From Pseudomonadota bacterium (GTDB lineage: Bacteria > Pseudomonadota > Gammaproteobacteria > Burkholderiales > JABEVD01), in the NCBI GenBank assembly GCA_021848705.1, contig JAJZTT010000010.1:1-36671 (forward strand): a DNA stretch of 36,671 bases, written 5' to 3'. Every line of letters begins with the position of its first letter. Position 1 is the first letter of the stretch. The translations under genes and the position numbers were made by a program. Shown one piece after another: positions 24,542-32,617 of the stretch. The notes under the pieces are model-generated. The model was not told where the DNA came from, searched no databases, and was given only the letters and a program-made list of their open reading frames with translations.

Positions 24542-25041
24542 CACTGCTGCACTGCGGTGACTTCGACGTGGATGGTGTCCCCGGAAGGAGGATAGTTCAT
24601 GACGGTCGAGGCCCGGTGCCCTGCATAAATGTAATGCACCTCGTAACCCGAGATCTCCTGTTTCTGCACGTCCCGGCAAACCTGCCGGGTCTGCGGAACG
24701 GCCGCATTGGCCTGTTGCTGGTTGTTCTGGATGCGGTCTCCGGTGATCGCACCGGCGATCGCGCCGACGGCCGCCGCCGCGGTTCTTCCACTTCCCTGCC
24801 CAACCTGGGATCCGAGCAATCCGCCCACCAGTCCGCCCAGGATGGAGCCGCCCATCTGCCTTTGCTGTGGCTGCTGGGGCTGCTGAATCATGACCGTTTC
24901 GTCGTGGCATTCCTGCGTCGTGTAGGTCTGGTAGATCGGTTTCGACGAAACGACCTTGGCGGTATCGGTGTAATCCGAGGCCTGTACCGCAATGGCAGCC
25001 GAAAGGCTGGCCAGACCGAAAACGACGGCGCTTCTTTTCAT
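24541..25041 (-). CDS. Glycine-zipper 2TM domain envelope protein
   Basis: 166 residues with a signal peptide (MKRSAVVFGLASLSAAIAVQA). A Gln/Pro-rich linker is followed by a glycine-zipper hairpin GGSILGGLVGGLLGSQVGQGSGR, AAAAVGAIAGAITGD of the 17-kDa-antigen type, and a C-terminal beta-rich domain with a cysteine (RQVCRDV). No lipobox cysteine follows the signal peptide, so it is probably periplasmic or outer-membrane associated rather than lipidated. The start was taken at 25041, with AGGAG about 6 nt before it, instead of 25062. Confidence 0.82.
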   Translation of the reverse strand: MKRSAVVFGLASLSAAIAVQASDYTDTAKVVSSKPIYQTYTTQECHDETVMIQQPQQPQQRQMGGSILGGLVGGLLGSQVGQGSGRTAAAAVGAIAGAITGDRIQNNQQQANAAVPQTRQVCRDVQKQEISGYEVHYIYAGHRASTVMNYPPSGDTIHVEVTAVQQ

Positions 25042-25150
25042 GATTTCTCCTTTCGAACGCACTTGTACACATCTGCTTAGAAAACCGGGGACGAAATTAG
25101 TTTACCATCGAAAACGACTCCGGGGTGTAAACTCATGTTACGGAATGTAC

Positions 25151-25185
25151 TGATTTTTTTCTTAATGAATGATTAAGAAAAATCA
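25151..25185. repeat. Long AT-rich inverted repeat upstream of the cNMP-domain gene
   Basis: TGATTTTTTTCTTAAT, loop GAATG, ATTAAGAAAAATCA: 14 paired bases with a two-T bulge. It is unusually AT-rich for this genome, and no T-run follows on either strand. It could be an operator or an intergenic hairpin. It stands about 20 nt upstream of the candidate -35 of the next gene. Confidence 0.6.
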
Positions 25186-25203
25186 GGCATGCGCCCCGAA
25201 AAG

Positions 25204-25233
25204 TTGAAATGCCCAGGTTTCCCGTGCTAGTCT
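25204..25233 (+). promoter_or_regulatory. Candidate sigma70 promoter giving a leaderless mRNA
   Basis: TTGAAA, 18-nt spacer, TAGTCT; the expected transcription start falls at or within one or two nt of the ATG at 25241. No Shine-Dalgarno is seen before that ATG, in line with a leaderless message. Confidence 0.45.
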
Positions 25234-25240
25234 TGCGGCC

Positions 25241-25615
25241 ATGAATCTCACCGAACTCTTCAAACACGAAACCGACCTCGTCCAGGTTGCCGAAGGAAGC
25301 TTCATTTACGAAGCAGGCGATCCGGGAGACAGGATGTATGTGCTGATGGCGGGCGAAGCACAGATCGTGGTTGGAAACACGGTGGTCGAGCGCGCAACTC
25401 CCGGCTCCCTGTTCGGGGAACTCGCGCTCGTGGACGGATCCGCGCGCTCGGCGAGCGTGATCGCGGTGACCGACTGCAAGCTGCTGCCGATCGACGTGAA
25501 GCGCTTCCAGTTTCTCGTGCAACAGACTCCGAATTTCGCCCTCCATGTCATGAAAGTGATCGCCGAACGGCTGCACAACATGGACAAGCGCCTGCTCGAA
25601 TCTCAGGAACCCTGA
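25241..25615 (+). CDS. Single-domain cyclic-nucleotide-binding (Crp-type) protein
   Basis: 124 residues, entirely a cNMP-binding beta-roll. It has AGDPGDRMYVLMAGEAQIVVG and the phosphate-binding cassette TPGSLFGELALVDGSARSASVIA, with the conserved glutamate and arginine positions. A C-terminal helix pair follows (FALHVMKVIAERLHNMDKRL). Crp-family DNA-binding HTH is absent. It probably senses cAMP or c-di-GMP-like ligands, or acts as a protein-interaction module. It overlaps the convergent recJ stop by 13 nt. Confidence 0.85.
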   Translation: MNLTELFKHETDLVQVAEGSFIYEAGDPGDRMYVLMAGEAQIVVGNTVVERATPGSLFGELALVDGSARSASVIAVTDCKLLPIDVKRFQFLVQQTPNFALHVMKVIAERLHNMDKRLLESQEP

Positions 25616-27300
25616 TTTTCCTCCCAGTGGCGGATCAAAAGCTGAAGAGTGGAGGATCCGTTGTATTCGTTGACCGAAAGACAGTAGACCGCGCGAATTT
25701 TTTCGGGGACCGGATCCGCGTGGAAAAAGAGCATCGCATCGAATGTTCTTGCGCCGAAGCCCAGCTTCAGCTTGAGGTGCTTTTCCCCGACCACTCTCTG
25801 GTTGAGGACCGAGAATACTCCCTCGAACTGGGGCTCAGGAAATCCCTGCCCCCAAACCTCCTGCTCCATCCTTTTCGCCAGATCCAGCGTCATGTGCGAA
25901 GCTTCCAGCGCTCCGTCCGTTTCGACGATCTTTTCGAGGTCCGATTCGGTGAGCAAGGACGAGGCCGCCTCCTCGAAGGCTTCCCGGAATGCCGAAAAGC
26001 TCTCCTCCCTCAGGGTGAGGCCGGCAGCCTGGGCATGACCGCCGAATTTCAGGATGAGACCCGGATACCGCTTCGAAACGAGATCGAGCGCATCGCGAAG
26101 GTGGAACCCGGGGATCGATCTTCCCGAGCCCTTGATTTCCCCTTCGTTTCCCCTTGCGAAAGCCACCGAAGGGCGATGATGACGATCCTTGATTCTCGAC
26201 GCGAGGATGCCGATGATGCCCTGATGCCATTCCGGATCGAACAGGCTGATGCTGTACTTTCCATCGAAATCGACCGATTCCAGCGCGGAATTGGCCTCCT
26301 GCTGCATCTGCGACTCGATCGATTTCCTTTCCCGGTTGAGCCCGTCCAGCCGCTCCGCGAACTCGAAAGCCCTTCCCTCCTCCCGGCTCAACAGGCATTC
26401 GATGCCGATCGACATGTCTTCCAGCCGCCCTGCCGCATTCAACCTGGGGCCGAGCATGAAACCGAGATCGTAGGAGGAAGCCCTGGCAGCATCGCGCCTT
26501 GCCACCGAGAACAGCGCCCGGATGCCCTCCCCGGCCTTTCCTTCGCGTATCCTCTTCAATCCCTGGGATACCAGAACCCGGTTGTTGGCATCGAGTTTCA
26601 CCACGTCGGCGACGGTGCCGAGCGCGACGAGATCGAGCAGCGCGGCGAGATTCGGCTCCTTTCCTTCAAAATGACCGCGATTCCTGAGCTCGGCCCGCAA
26701 TGCCATCATGACGTAGAACATCACCCCCACCCCGGCAAGATGCTTGCTTGGAAATTCGCACCCCGGCTGGTTGGGATTCACGATGCAAAGCGCATCAGGC
26801 AGTCGCTCTCCCGGCAAATGATGGTCCGTGACCAGCACATCGATGCCGAGCGACTTGGCCTCGCTCACCCCTTCCACGCTCGCGATTCCGTTGTCCACCG
26901 TCACGATGAAGTCCGGTTTTTTTGCGCTCGCGAGATGAACGATTTCAGGAGTGAGCCCGTATCCGTATTCGAAGCGGTTGGGCACGATATAATCGACGCG
27001 CGCCCCCATCGCGGCAAGCGCCCTCATTCCGACCGCGCAGGCGGTCGCACCGTCCGAATCGTAATCCGCGACGATCAGCAGGCGCTTTCCTCCCTTCACC
27101 GCATCGGCGAGGATTTCCGCCATCCTCTGCGCATTCTTCAGCTTTCCGAAAGGGACGAGACGTTCCAGCGATCTTTCCAATTCCCCTGAAGAAAGAATGC
27201 CTCGCGCAGCATAGACCCTGGCCAGAACCGGGTCGATTCCTTCCTGTTCCAGCGCATTCCGGGCCCCTTCAGAATATTTTCTGGAAACGATGCGCTTCAT
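25603..27300 (-). CDS. recJ: Single-stranded-DNA-specific exonuclease RecJ
   Basis: 565 residues from the ATG at 27300, the usual RecJ size. DHH-domain motifs are present: LLIVADYDSDGATACA, VTVDNG, and VLVTDHHLPGE. The DHHA1 domain shows KFGGHAQAAGLTL, and an OB-like C-terminus follows. It degrades single-stranded DNA 5' to 3' in recombination and mismatch repair. The ORF track extends to 27477, but the 27300 ATG overlaps the upstream gene's stop (ATGA) and starts at the conserved region. Confidence 0.95.
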   Translation of the reverse strand: MKRIVSRKYSEGARNALEQEGIDPVLARVYAARGILSSGELERSLERLVPFGKLKNAQRMAEILADAVKGGKRLLIVADYDSDGATACAVGMRALAAMGARVDYIVPNRFEYGYGLTPEIVHLASAKKPDFIVTVDNGIASVEGVSEAKSLGIDVLVTDHHLPGERLPDALCIVNPNQPGCEFPSKHLAGVGVMFYVMMALRAELRNRGHFEGKEPNLAALLDLVALGTVADVVKLDANNRVLVSQGLKRIREGKAGEGIRALFSVARRDAARASSYDLGFMLGPRLNAAGRLEDMSIGIECLLSREEGRAFEFAERLDGLNRERKSIESQMQQEANSALESVDFDGKYSISLFDPEWHQGIIGILASRIKDRHHRPSVAFARGNEGEIKGSGRSIPGFHLRDALDLVSKRYPGLILKFGGHAQAAGLTLREESFSAFREAFEEAASSLLTESDLEKIVETDGALEASHMTLDLAKRMEQEVWGQGFPEPQFEGVFSVLNQRVVGEKHLKLKLGFGARTFDAMLFFHADPVPEKIRAVYCLSVNEYNGSSTLQLLIRHWEENQGS

Positions 27301-28283
27301 GCCGGATGCTCCAGGAGAGGCCGAATTCTTTTCCAGAATTTCCAGAGATCGAGCTTTTCCACCCCGAAATGGAGCCCGGATTCGCAGTCGGAAAGGGTGA
27401 GGGAGAGCCCCTTCTGCACCGCCTGATGCAGGGGAAAGAACCATTGCTGCTCGAGCTTTCTCAACCTCCCGTCCCATTCGTCCCCGTCCCGGTATTTCCA
27501 GGGGAGGGAAACATCCTTCAGGACGAGGAGATGCTCGCCTTCCGCGAGGGAGGAGATCCAGTTTCCTGCTTCTTCCGGAACCGGGCCGCAGGGAATTCCG
27601 GTCCTTGCAGCAAGCAGATTTGCCAAGGGATCATCGCTTCGGATCGATGCATATCCGGAACATGCGATTTCGGGCGCGACTCCCCCTCCCCAGAGCCACA
27701 GGCTGTTGACCGGAATTTCACCCCGCTTCTCGCGCTCATCATTGACCGGATGATCGTGGAGCAACATCTGGATTTCGTTCAGCACATGGTTCCAGCGCAT
27801 CGCTTCCTCCCCTTGCGGCAGATGCTTCGAGATGTCCTTGCCCAGCACATCGGAAAGCGGTGTGGTGAAGAGATCCGGCGCTTCGGGCAAATGCAGCAGC
27901 CAGATTCCATTTTCCGCCGTGAAAAGAAACCCGTCCCTGGAAAAATGACGGTTGAGCGTATCGATGAGGCGCGCAGTCTCCTCACCCGAGACCGGAAGGA
28001 GTTCCCCACCGATCAGGACGAACCTGTCACGCATCAGTTGCAGGTGGACGGGATCGGCGCGCAGGCAGTAACCGCGTTCTCCTTCCGGCCGGAAAAGCGG
28101 CGCAACCGGCCAGTCGTTCTGCCTTTTCACCCCGAAGGCGCGGCAAAGCCATTCCTCGATCGACATTTTTGCGGATTTCGACGCATCTCCCCTGGCCAGC
28201 AGCATCTCGAGCGCGGGGAGGGGATCGATCCGGAAGGAAGCATCGGGCCAGAACAGCCCTGGAATCATTACATGACATTTCAT
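27297..28283 (-). CDS. RecJ-linked conserved protein (COG4255-like)
   Basis: 328 residues beginning MIPGLFWPD. It also has FSRDGFLFTAENGIWLLHLP, KHLPQGEEAMRWNHVLNEIQMLLHDHPVN, and NSLWLWGGG. The last two elements are hallmarks of the COG4255 proteins, annotated at times as phosphoglycerate-mutase-like or regulatory proteins. I know of no established biochemical function. It is translationally coupled to recJ by a 4-nt overlap, and I recall the same pairing in other betaproteobacteria, so a link to DNA repair is plausible but unproven. The conserved LLHDHPVN contains metal-ligand-like His and Asp. Confidence 0.75.
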   Translation of the reverse strand: MKCHVMIPGLFWPDASFRIDPLPALEMLLARGDASKSAKMSIEEWLCRAFGVKRQNDWPVAPLFRPEGERGYCLRADPVHLQLMRDRFVLIGGELLPVSGEETARLIDTLNRHFSRDGFLFTAENGIWLLHLPEAPDLFTTPLSDVLGKDISKHLPQGEEAMRWNHVLNEIQMLLHDHPVNDEREKRGEIPVNSLWLWGGGVAPEIACSGYASIRSDDPLANLLAARTGIPCGPVPEEAGNWISSLAEGEHLLVLKDVSLPWKYRDGDEWDGRLRKLEQQWFFPLHQAVQKGLSLTLSDCESGLHFGVEKLDLWKFWKRIRPLLEHPA

Positions 28284-28356
28284 GGATAGAGTGTAGCCGA
28301 AATTTGTCTATGCTTCACCGTTGTGTCAAACTTCACCTTTTTCAGAAAATACCGCC

Positions 28357-29601
28357 TTGCTTCCCTACGAGCTTTTTGTCGGATTGCGCTATACGCGCGC
28401 AAAACGCAGAAACCATTTCATTTCCTTCATCTCGCTCATCTCCATGGTCGGGATCGCGCTCGGTGTCGCTGCCCTCATCGTGGTGCTTTCGGTGATGAAC
28501 GGCTTCCAGAAGGAACTGCGCTCCCGCATCCTCGGGGTGGCCGCCCATGTGGAAATCACTTCGGACAACAACCTGCTGCAGAACTGGCAAAACGTGGCTT
28601 CGATCGCGTCGAAAAACCCCGAAGTGAAGGGCGCCGCCCCCTATGTGCTCGCCCAGGGAATGCTTTCGCTCGACCAGTCCGTGCAGGGCGTGTTCATCCG
28701 CGGGATCCTGCCCTCCGAGGAACCGAAGGTCGCTGACATTGGCAGCCACATGAAAAAGGGCAGTCTCGAAAACCTCAAGCCGGGCGAATTCGGCATCGTG
28801 CTGGGTTCGGAAGTCGCTCGCTCCATCGGTGCCGCCATGGGGGACAAGATCGTCCTGATCGCCCCCCAGGGCCAGGTGACCCCGGCGGGAATCCTGCCCC
28901 GCCTCAAGCAGTTCACCGTGGTCGGAATTTTCGAGGTGGGCATGTTCGAATTCGACAGCGGGCTGGCCCTCGTCAACCTTTCCGACGCCGAGCGCCTCTA
29001 CAGGATGGGCAATGCCGTCACCGGGGTGAGACTGAAGCTTGCGAATCTCGACCTCGCCCCGCAAGTTTCGGACGAACTGCAGGCGAAGCTTCCTCCGGAC
29101 GACATCGTGACCGACTGGACGCGCCAGCATGCCAACTTCTTCCGCGCAGTAAAAATCGAGAAGAACGTGATGTTCATCATCCTGTTCCTCATCGTAGCAG
29201 TGGCCACCTTCAACATCGTCTCCACGCTGGTGATGATGGTCACCGACAAGCAGTCGGATATCGCCATCCTGAGAACGCTCGGCGCCTCCCCTTCGAGCAT
29301 CATGAAGATCTTCGTCGTGCAGGGTTCGCTGATCGGGGTGATCGGCACCCTGCTCGGGGTGTTTTTCGGCGTGCTGATTGCGCTCAACATCGACGTCATC
29401 GTCCCGTTCATCGAACATGTCTTCCACACCCATTTCCTCGCCAAGGACGTGTATTACATTTCCGAAGTGCCCTCCAGCCTGGAAAAATCGGACGTGGTCT
29501 CGATCACCCTCCTTTCGCTCACGCTGAGCCTGCTCGCGACGCTCTATCCGAGCTTCCGCGCATCCAGAGTGAATCCCGCGGAGGCGCTGCGCTATGAATG
29601 A
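28357..29601 (+). CDS. lolC: Lipoprotein-releasing ABC transporter permease (LolC/E type)
   Basis: About 414 residues. It begins [29 protein letters not shown], the typical LolC start, followed by [21 protein letters not shown], a large periplasmic domain, and three C-terminal helices with [19 protein letters not shown]. With LolD it passes outer-membrane lipoproteins to LolA. Only one permease gene is seen here, so it may serve as a homodimer (LolF-like). The start is TTG at 28357 by homology; the ORF track uses TTG at 28321. Neither has a clear Shine-Dalgarno. Confidence 0.9.
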   Translation: MLPYELFVGLRYTRAKRRNHFISFISLISMVGIALGVAALIVVLSVMNGFQKELRSRILGVAAHVEITSDNNLLQNWQNVASIASKNPEVKGAAPYVLAQGMLSLDQSVQGVFIRGILPSEEPKVADIGSHMKKGSLENLKPGEFGIVLGSEVARSIGAAMGDKIVLIAPQGQVTPAGILPRLKQFTVVGIFEVGMFEFDSGLALVNLSDAERLYRMGNAVTGVRLKLANLDLAPQVSDELQAKLPPDDIVTDWTRQHANFFRAVKIEKNVMFIILFLIVAVATFNIVSTLVMMVTDKQSDIAILRTLGASPSSIMKIFVVQGSLIGVIGTLLGVFFGVLIALNIDVIVPFIEHVFHTHFLAKDVYYISEVPSSLEKSDVVSITLLSLTLSLLATLYPSFRASRVNPAEALRYE

Positions 29602-30265
29602 AGTGCTCTCCTGCAAGGGCCTCAGGAAATCCTACTTCCAGGGCAAAATCGAGGTGCCCGTATTGCTCGGGATCGATCTGGGAGTGGGAACGGGGGAGAG
29701 CGTCGCCGTGATCGGCGCATCCGGATCCGGGAAAAGCACCCTGCTCCATCTGCTGGGTGGTCTCGACAGCCCCACTTCGGGAGAGATCCGCATCCTGGGG
29801 AGGAACATCGAGAAGGTTTCCGAGGCAGAAAGGGGCGAAATCAGGAACCGTTCACTCGGCTTCGTCTATCAGTTCCATCATCTCCTGCCCGAATTTTCCG
29901 CGCTGGAAAACGTCGCCATGCCGCTGCTCATCAGGAGAACGGCGAAAAGCGAAGCCGAGCAAAAGGCGGCCGCGATGCTGGAACGGGTCGGCCTTGGAAA
30001 AAGGCTCTCCCACAAGCCGGGGGAACTCTCCGGAGGCGAAAGAAGCCGAGCGGCGCTCGCGCGCGCACTGGTGACCAGTCCTGCCGCCATCCTCGCGGAC
30101 GAGCCCACCGGAAATCTCGATCGCCATACCGCGGAATCCATGTTCGAACTGATGCTGGAACTCAACCGATCCCTTTCCACCAGCCTCATCATCGTCACTC
30201 ACGACGAATCGCTCGCGAGGAGAACCAATCGGGTACTGAAGCTGGTCGACGGAAGATTCGCCTAA
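29594..30265 (+). CDS. lolD: Lipoprotein-releasing ABC transporter ATPase LolD
   Basis: 223 residues with Walker [11 protein letters not shown]-loop region [20 protein letters not shown] (the LolD/MacB-type QxxxLLPxfsalENV), signature [15 protein letters not shown], Walker [13 protein letters not shown] and the H-loop IIVTHD. It powers lipoprotein extraction by the Lol permease. Its ATG lies 8 nt inside the permease gene. It ends in a 4-nt overlap with the convergent glycosylase gene. Confidence 0.93.
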   Translation: MNEVLSCKGLRKSYFQGKIEVPVLLGIDLGVGTGESVAVIGASGSGKSTLLHLLGGLDSPTSGEIRILGRNIEKVSEAERGEIRNRSLGFVYQFHHLLPEFSALENVAMPLLIRRTAKSEAEQKAAAMLERVGLGKRLSHKPGELSGGERSRAALARALVTSPAAILADEPTGNLDRHTAESMFELMLELNRSLSTSLIIVTHDESLARRTNRVLKLVDGRFA

Positions 30266-30864
30266 TATTCGACCGGAACCGGATCCAGGCTGCGCCATAG
30301 ATACCAGGTGGCGACCGAGCGCCACGGGCTCCAGATCAAGGCGATTTCCTTCATTTCCTCCCTGCCCAGCATTTCTCCGTAATGGAGGCGGATCGCGCGC
30401 TGCAATCCGATATCGTCGAGCGGCAGAACATCGGGCCGCAGCCCCTGGAAGATCAGGAACATCTCCGCGGTCCATCTGCCGATCCCCTTCACCGTGGTGA
30501 GAAGGCGGATCAACTCCTCGTCGGGCAGTTCGTCCCAGCCATCGAAGCGTCCGCTATCGAAATGCTGCGCGAGATCCCTGAGGTATTCGACCTTTCTTGC
30601 CGAAAGTCCGCAGGAGCGAAGTTCTTCGCAGGAGCGGACAGCGCCGGGCGTGATTTCGCCGAGCAGGCCGACAAACCTTCCCCAGACGGTATCGGCCGCC
30701 TTCACGGAGATCTGTTGTCCGACGATCGATCTCGCCAGGGTGGAAAAAGGATCGCTGGTCCTTCTCAGGCTCACCCCGGGATGATTCGAGATGATCCCGG
30801 CCAGCACCGGGTCGCGCGCAGCAAGCCCGGATTTGGCTTCTTCCCACCAGGATGGAATCAGCAT
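30262..30864 (-). CDS. DNA-3-methyladenine glycosylase II (AlkA/HhH-GPD family)
   Basis: 200 residues with [26 protein letters not shown], the family's start of the HhH-GPD fold. The helix-hairpin-helix [19 protein letters not shown] is followed by the catalytic aspartate in [12 protein letters not shown]. It removes alkylated bases from DNA. The N-terminal AlkA beta domain is absent, as in many short bacterial and yeast Mag-like enzymes. The ORF track extends to 31365 through the DUF2062 gene in another frame. The ATG at 30864, with AAGG about 5 nt upstream, fits the family. Its start overlaps the DUF2062 stop by 7 nt. Confidence 0.88.
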   Translation of the reverse strand: MLIPSWWEEAKSGLAARDPVLAGIISNHPGVSLRRTSDPFSTLARSIVGQQISVKAADTVWGRFVGLLGEITPGAVRSCEELRSCGLSARKVEYLRDLAQHFDSGRFDGWDELPDEELIRLLTTVKGIGRWTAEMFLIFQGLRPDVLPLDDIGLQRAIRLHYGEMLGREEMKEIALIWSPWRSVATWYLWRSLDPVPVEY

Positions 30865-31388
30865 CTGCGCCTTGCCCACTTTCTGCAGATGTGAAAGCGC
30901 CAGGCGAGCATGACGAGGACATAGGATGAAAGGGAAAGAAGAAGCGCCAGGATGGGTATGCCGACCAGGAGAGGCTTGCCGAGATGTTCCGCATATTCGA
31001 TCAGCGCTGGAAGCCATTCCGAAAATGCCTTGTCCCCGAACTCCAGCAGGTGGATTTCTTCCGCCTCCACCCCCATCGCCCAGGCTCCGATCCTGTGCGC
31101 CAGCGCATACAGGGGTAAAATGGTGAACGGATTGGTGTAAAGCGTGGTGAACACGGCAACCGGCAGATTCACCCTGAAGAGCATGGAAAAGAGCGCTGCG
31201 CCAAGCATCTGGAACGGCCCCGGAATGAGGCCGGCAAACATGCCGACCGCGACTCCTCCCGCGACAGGACGGCGATTGAGGTGCCACAGGGCGGGGCGCC
31301 GGATTGCCGGACCGAACCAGGAGAGGTTGCGGTTTTCCAGCAGTCTCTGGCGGCTCGGAAGCCATTTTCTCAGGTGTCGCCTCGGCAA
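30858..31388 (-). CDS. DUF2062 family membrane protein
   Basis: 176 residues. A basic N-terminus (MPRRHLRKWLP) precedes LWHLNRRPVAGGVAVGMFAGLIPGPFQMLGAALFSMLFRVNLPVAVFTTLYTNPFT, the diagnostic DUF2062 block with its NP near membrane segments. A last transmembrane helix (LLVGIPILALLLSLSSYVLVMLAW) and a basic tail follow. Function unknown. The start is TTG at 31388, as no ATG lies at the family start. Confidence 0.85.
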   Translation of the reverse strand: MPRRHLRKWLPSRQRLLENRNLSWFGPAIRRPALWHLNRRPVAGGVAVGMFAGLIPGPFQMLGAALFSMLFRVNLPVAVFTTLYTNPFTILPLYALAHRIGAWAMGVEAEEIHLLEFGDKAFSEWLPALIEYAEHLGKPLLVGIPILALLLSLSSYVLVMLAWRFHICRKWARRRC

Positions 31389-31422
31389 ACTGTCACAATC
31401 CCGTCATACTGGAAAGCTGATT

Positions 31423-31451
31423 TTATACCATAGAGTTTCGCCAATTAGAAT
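31423..31451 (+). promoter_or_regulatory. Candidate sigma70 promoter of the MFS gene
   Basis: TTATAC, 17-nt spacer, TAGAAT; a second TAGAAT follows at 31451-31456. The MFS ATG is at 31463, so the leader would be very short. Confidence 0.35.
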
Positions 31452-31462
31452 AGAATTCATCC

Positions 31463-32617
31463 ATGAAAATTTTCAGCCTTCCCGCAACCGTATGGCTGCT
31501 CGGCGCGGTGAGCTTCGTCAACGACTCGGCAGGCGAGCTTGTCTACGCGGTGCTTCCGCTCTTCGTCGCAACGATGGCGGGGCCCGCCGTTCTCGGCCTC
31601 CTGGAAGGGGTCGCGGAAGCCTCGGGCAGCCTGTTCAAGCTTTTTTCCGGGGTGGTCTCGGACAGGATGGGATCGACAAAAGGGTGGGTGCTGGGCGGGT
31701 ACGGGATCGCAGCGCTGTCGAGGCCGCTCCTGGGGCTCGCAGGCTCCTGGCCGGCGATTCTCGCCTTGCGCTTTGCAGACCGGCTTGGAAAGGGACTCAG
31801 GACTTCCCCTCGCGATGCGCTCCTGGCATCTTCCGTCGATCCCTCGAAGCGCGGACTCGCATTCGGCCTGCACAGGAGCATGGACAATGCAGGCGCGGTG
31901 GCAGGCCCACTCGCCGCGGCCTTCCTGCTTTCCAGGCATATGGGGCTGCGGGAAGTGCTGCTGTTTTCCGCACTGCCCGGATTGCTGGTGATGCTCTTCG
32001 CGCTCTTCGTCAGGGAGCCTGAAAAAACCACACCGAAAATACGCAACTTCGACTGGAAACTGGGAAATTTTCCGCTCGAATTCAGGCGCTACCTGCTGGT
32101 GCTCGCCCTCTTCACGCTCGGAAATTCCTCGAACATGTTCCTGCTGTTGCGCGCGAAGGAACTCGGAGTGGAGGAAGCGCAGGTGCCGCTCCTGTGGGCG
32201 CTCACCTCGCTGGTTGCCGCGCTTTTTTCCACCCCCTTTTCCGCGCTTTCCGACAGGCTGGGGAGGAAGACACTGATCCTCGCCGGATGGGCAATCTACG
32301 GGATTTTCTATCTCGCGATCGGGCTGAACGGGAAGGTTGCCGACCTCTGGCTGCTCTTCGCCTTTTACGGGTTTTTCCTCGCTGCAACCGAAGGCGTGGA
32401 AAAAGCCTATGTGGCAGACTTCGCACCGCCCGCCCTGCTGGGTTCGGCCTACGGATGGTTCAACATGACCACCGGCATCATGCTGTTGCCCGCATCGCTG
32501 CTGTTCGGGGCGATCTGGCAACTGGGCGGGGCGCAAACTGCGTTCGCATTTTCTTCGACCTGCGCGGTATCCGCTTCCCTGCTCCTCGCCTTCCGGGTCA
32601 AGCCTACTGGTACCTGA
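31463..32617 (+). CDS. Major facilitator superfamily transporter
   Basis: 384 residues with about 11-12 hydrophobic segments. The loop 2-3 motif is in LFKLFSGVVSDRMGSTKGWVLGGYG, and an equivalent FSALSDRLGRKTLILAGW occurs in the second half. It also has DRLGKGLRTSPRDALLASSVDPSKRGLAFGLHRSMDNAGAVAGPL, the long motif-B-like loop of the drug/metabolite MFS group that I recall for uncharacterised proteobacterial transporters. Substrate unknown. The 3' end overlaps the convergent permease by 14 nt. Confidence 0.85.
   Translation: MKIFSLPATVWLLGAVSFVNDSAGELVYAVLPLFVATMAGPAVLGLLEGVAEASGSLFKLFSGVVSDRMGSTKGWVLGGYGIAALSRPLLGLAGSWPAILALRFADRLGKGLRTSPRDALLASSVDPSKRGLAFGLHRSMDNAGAVAGPLAAAFLLSRHMGLREVLLFSALPGLLVMLFALFVREPEKTTPKIRNFDWKLGNFPLEFRRYLLVLALFTLGNSSNMFLLLRAKELGVEEAQVPLLWALTSLVAALFSTPFSALSDRLGRKTLILAGWAIYGIFYLAIGLNGKVADLWLLFAFYGFFLAATEGVEKAYVADFAPPALLGSAYGWFNMTTGIMLLPASLLFGAIWQLGGAQTAFAFSSTCAVSASLLLAFRVKPTGT

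Noticed and set aside
24080-25072. Minus-strand 330-codon ORF across the DUF1640 and glycine-zipper genes.
   Set aside because: It is out of frame with both recognised genes and has low-complexity composition.
25603-27477. RecJ extended N-terminally to 624 residues.
   Set aside because: The extra residues overlap the upstream coupled gene and are unlike RecJ. ATG 27300 in an ATGA overlap is the natural start.
30262-31365. A 367-codon ORF that would fuse an upstream part to the DNA glycosylase.
   Set aside because: The upstream part overlaps the DUF2062 gene in another frame and is arginine/proline-rich noise. Glycosylase homology starts near 30864.
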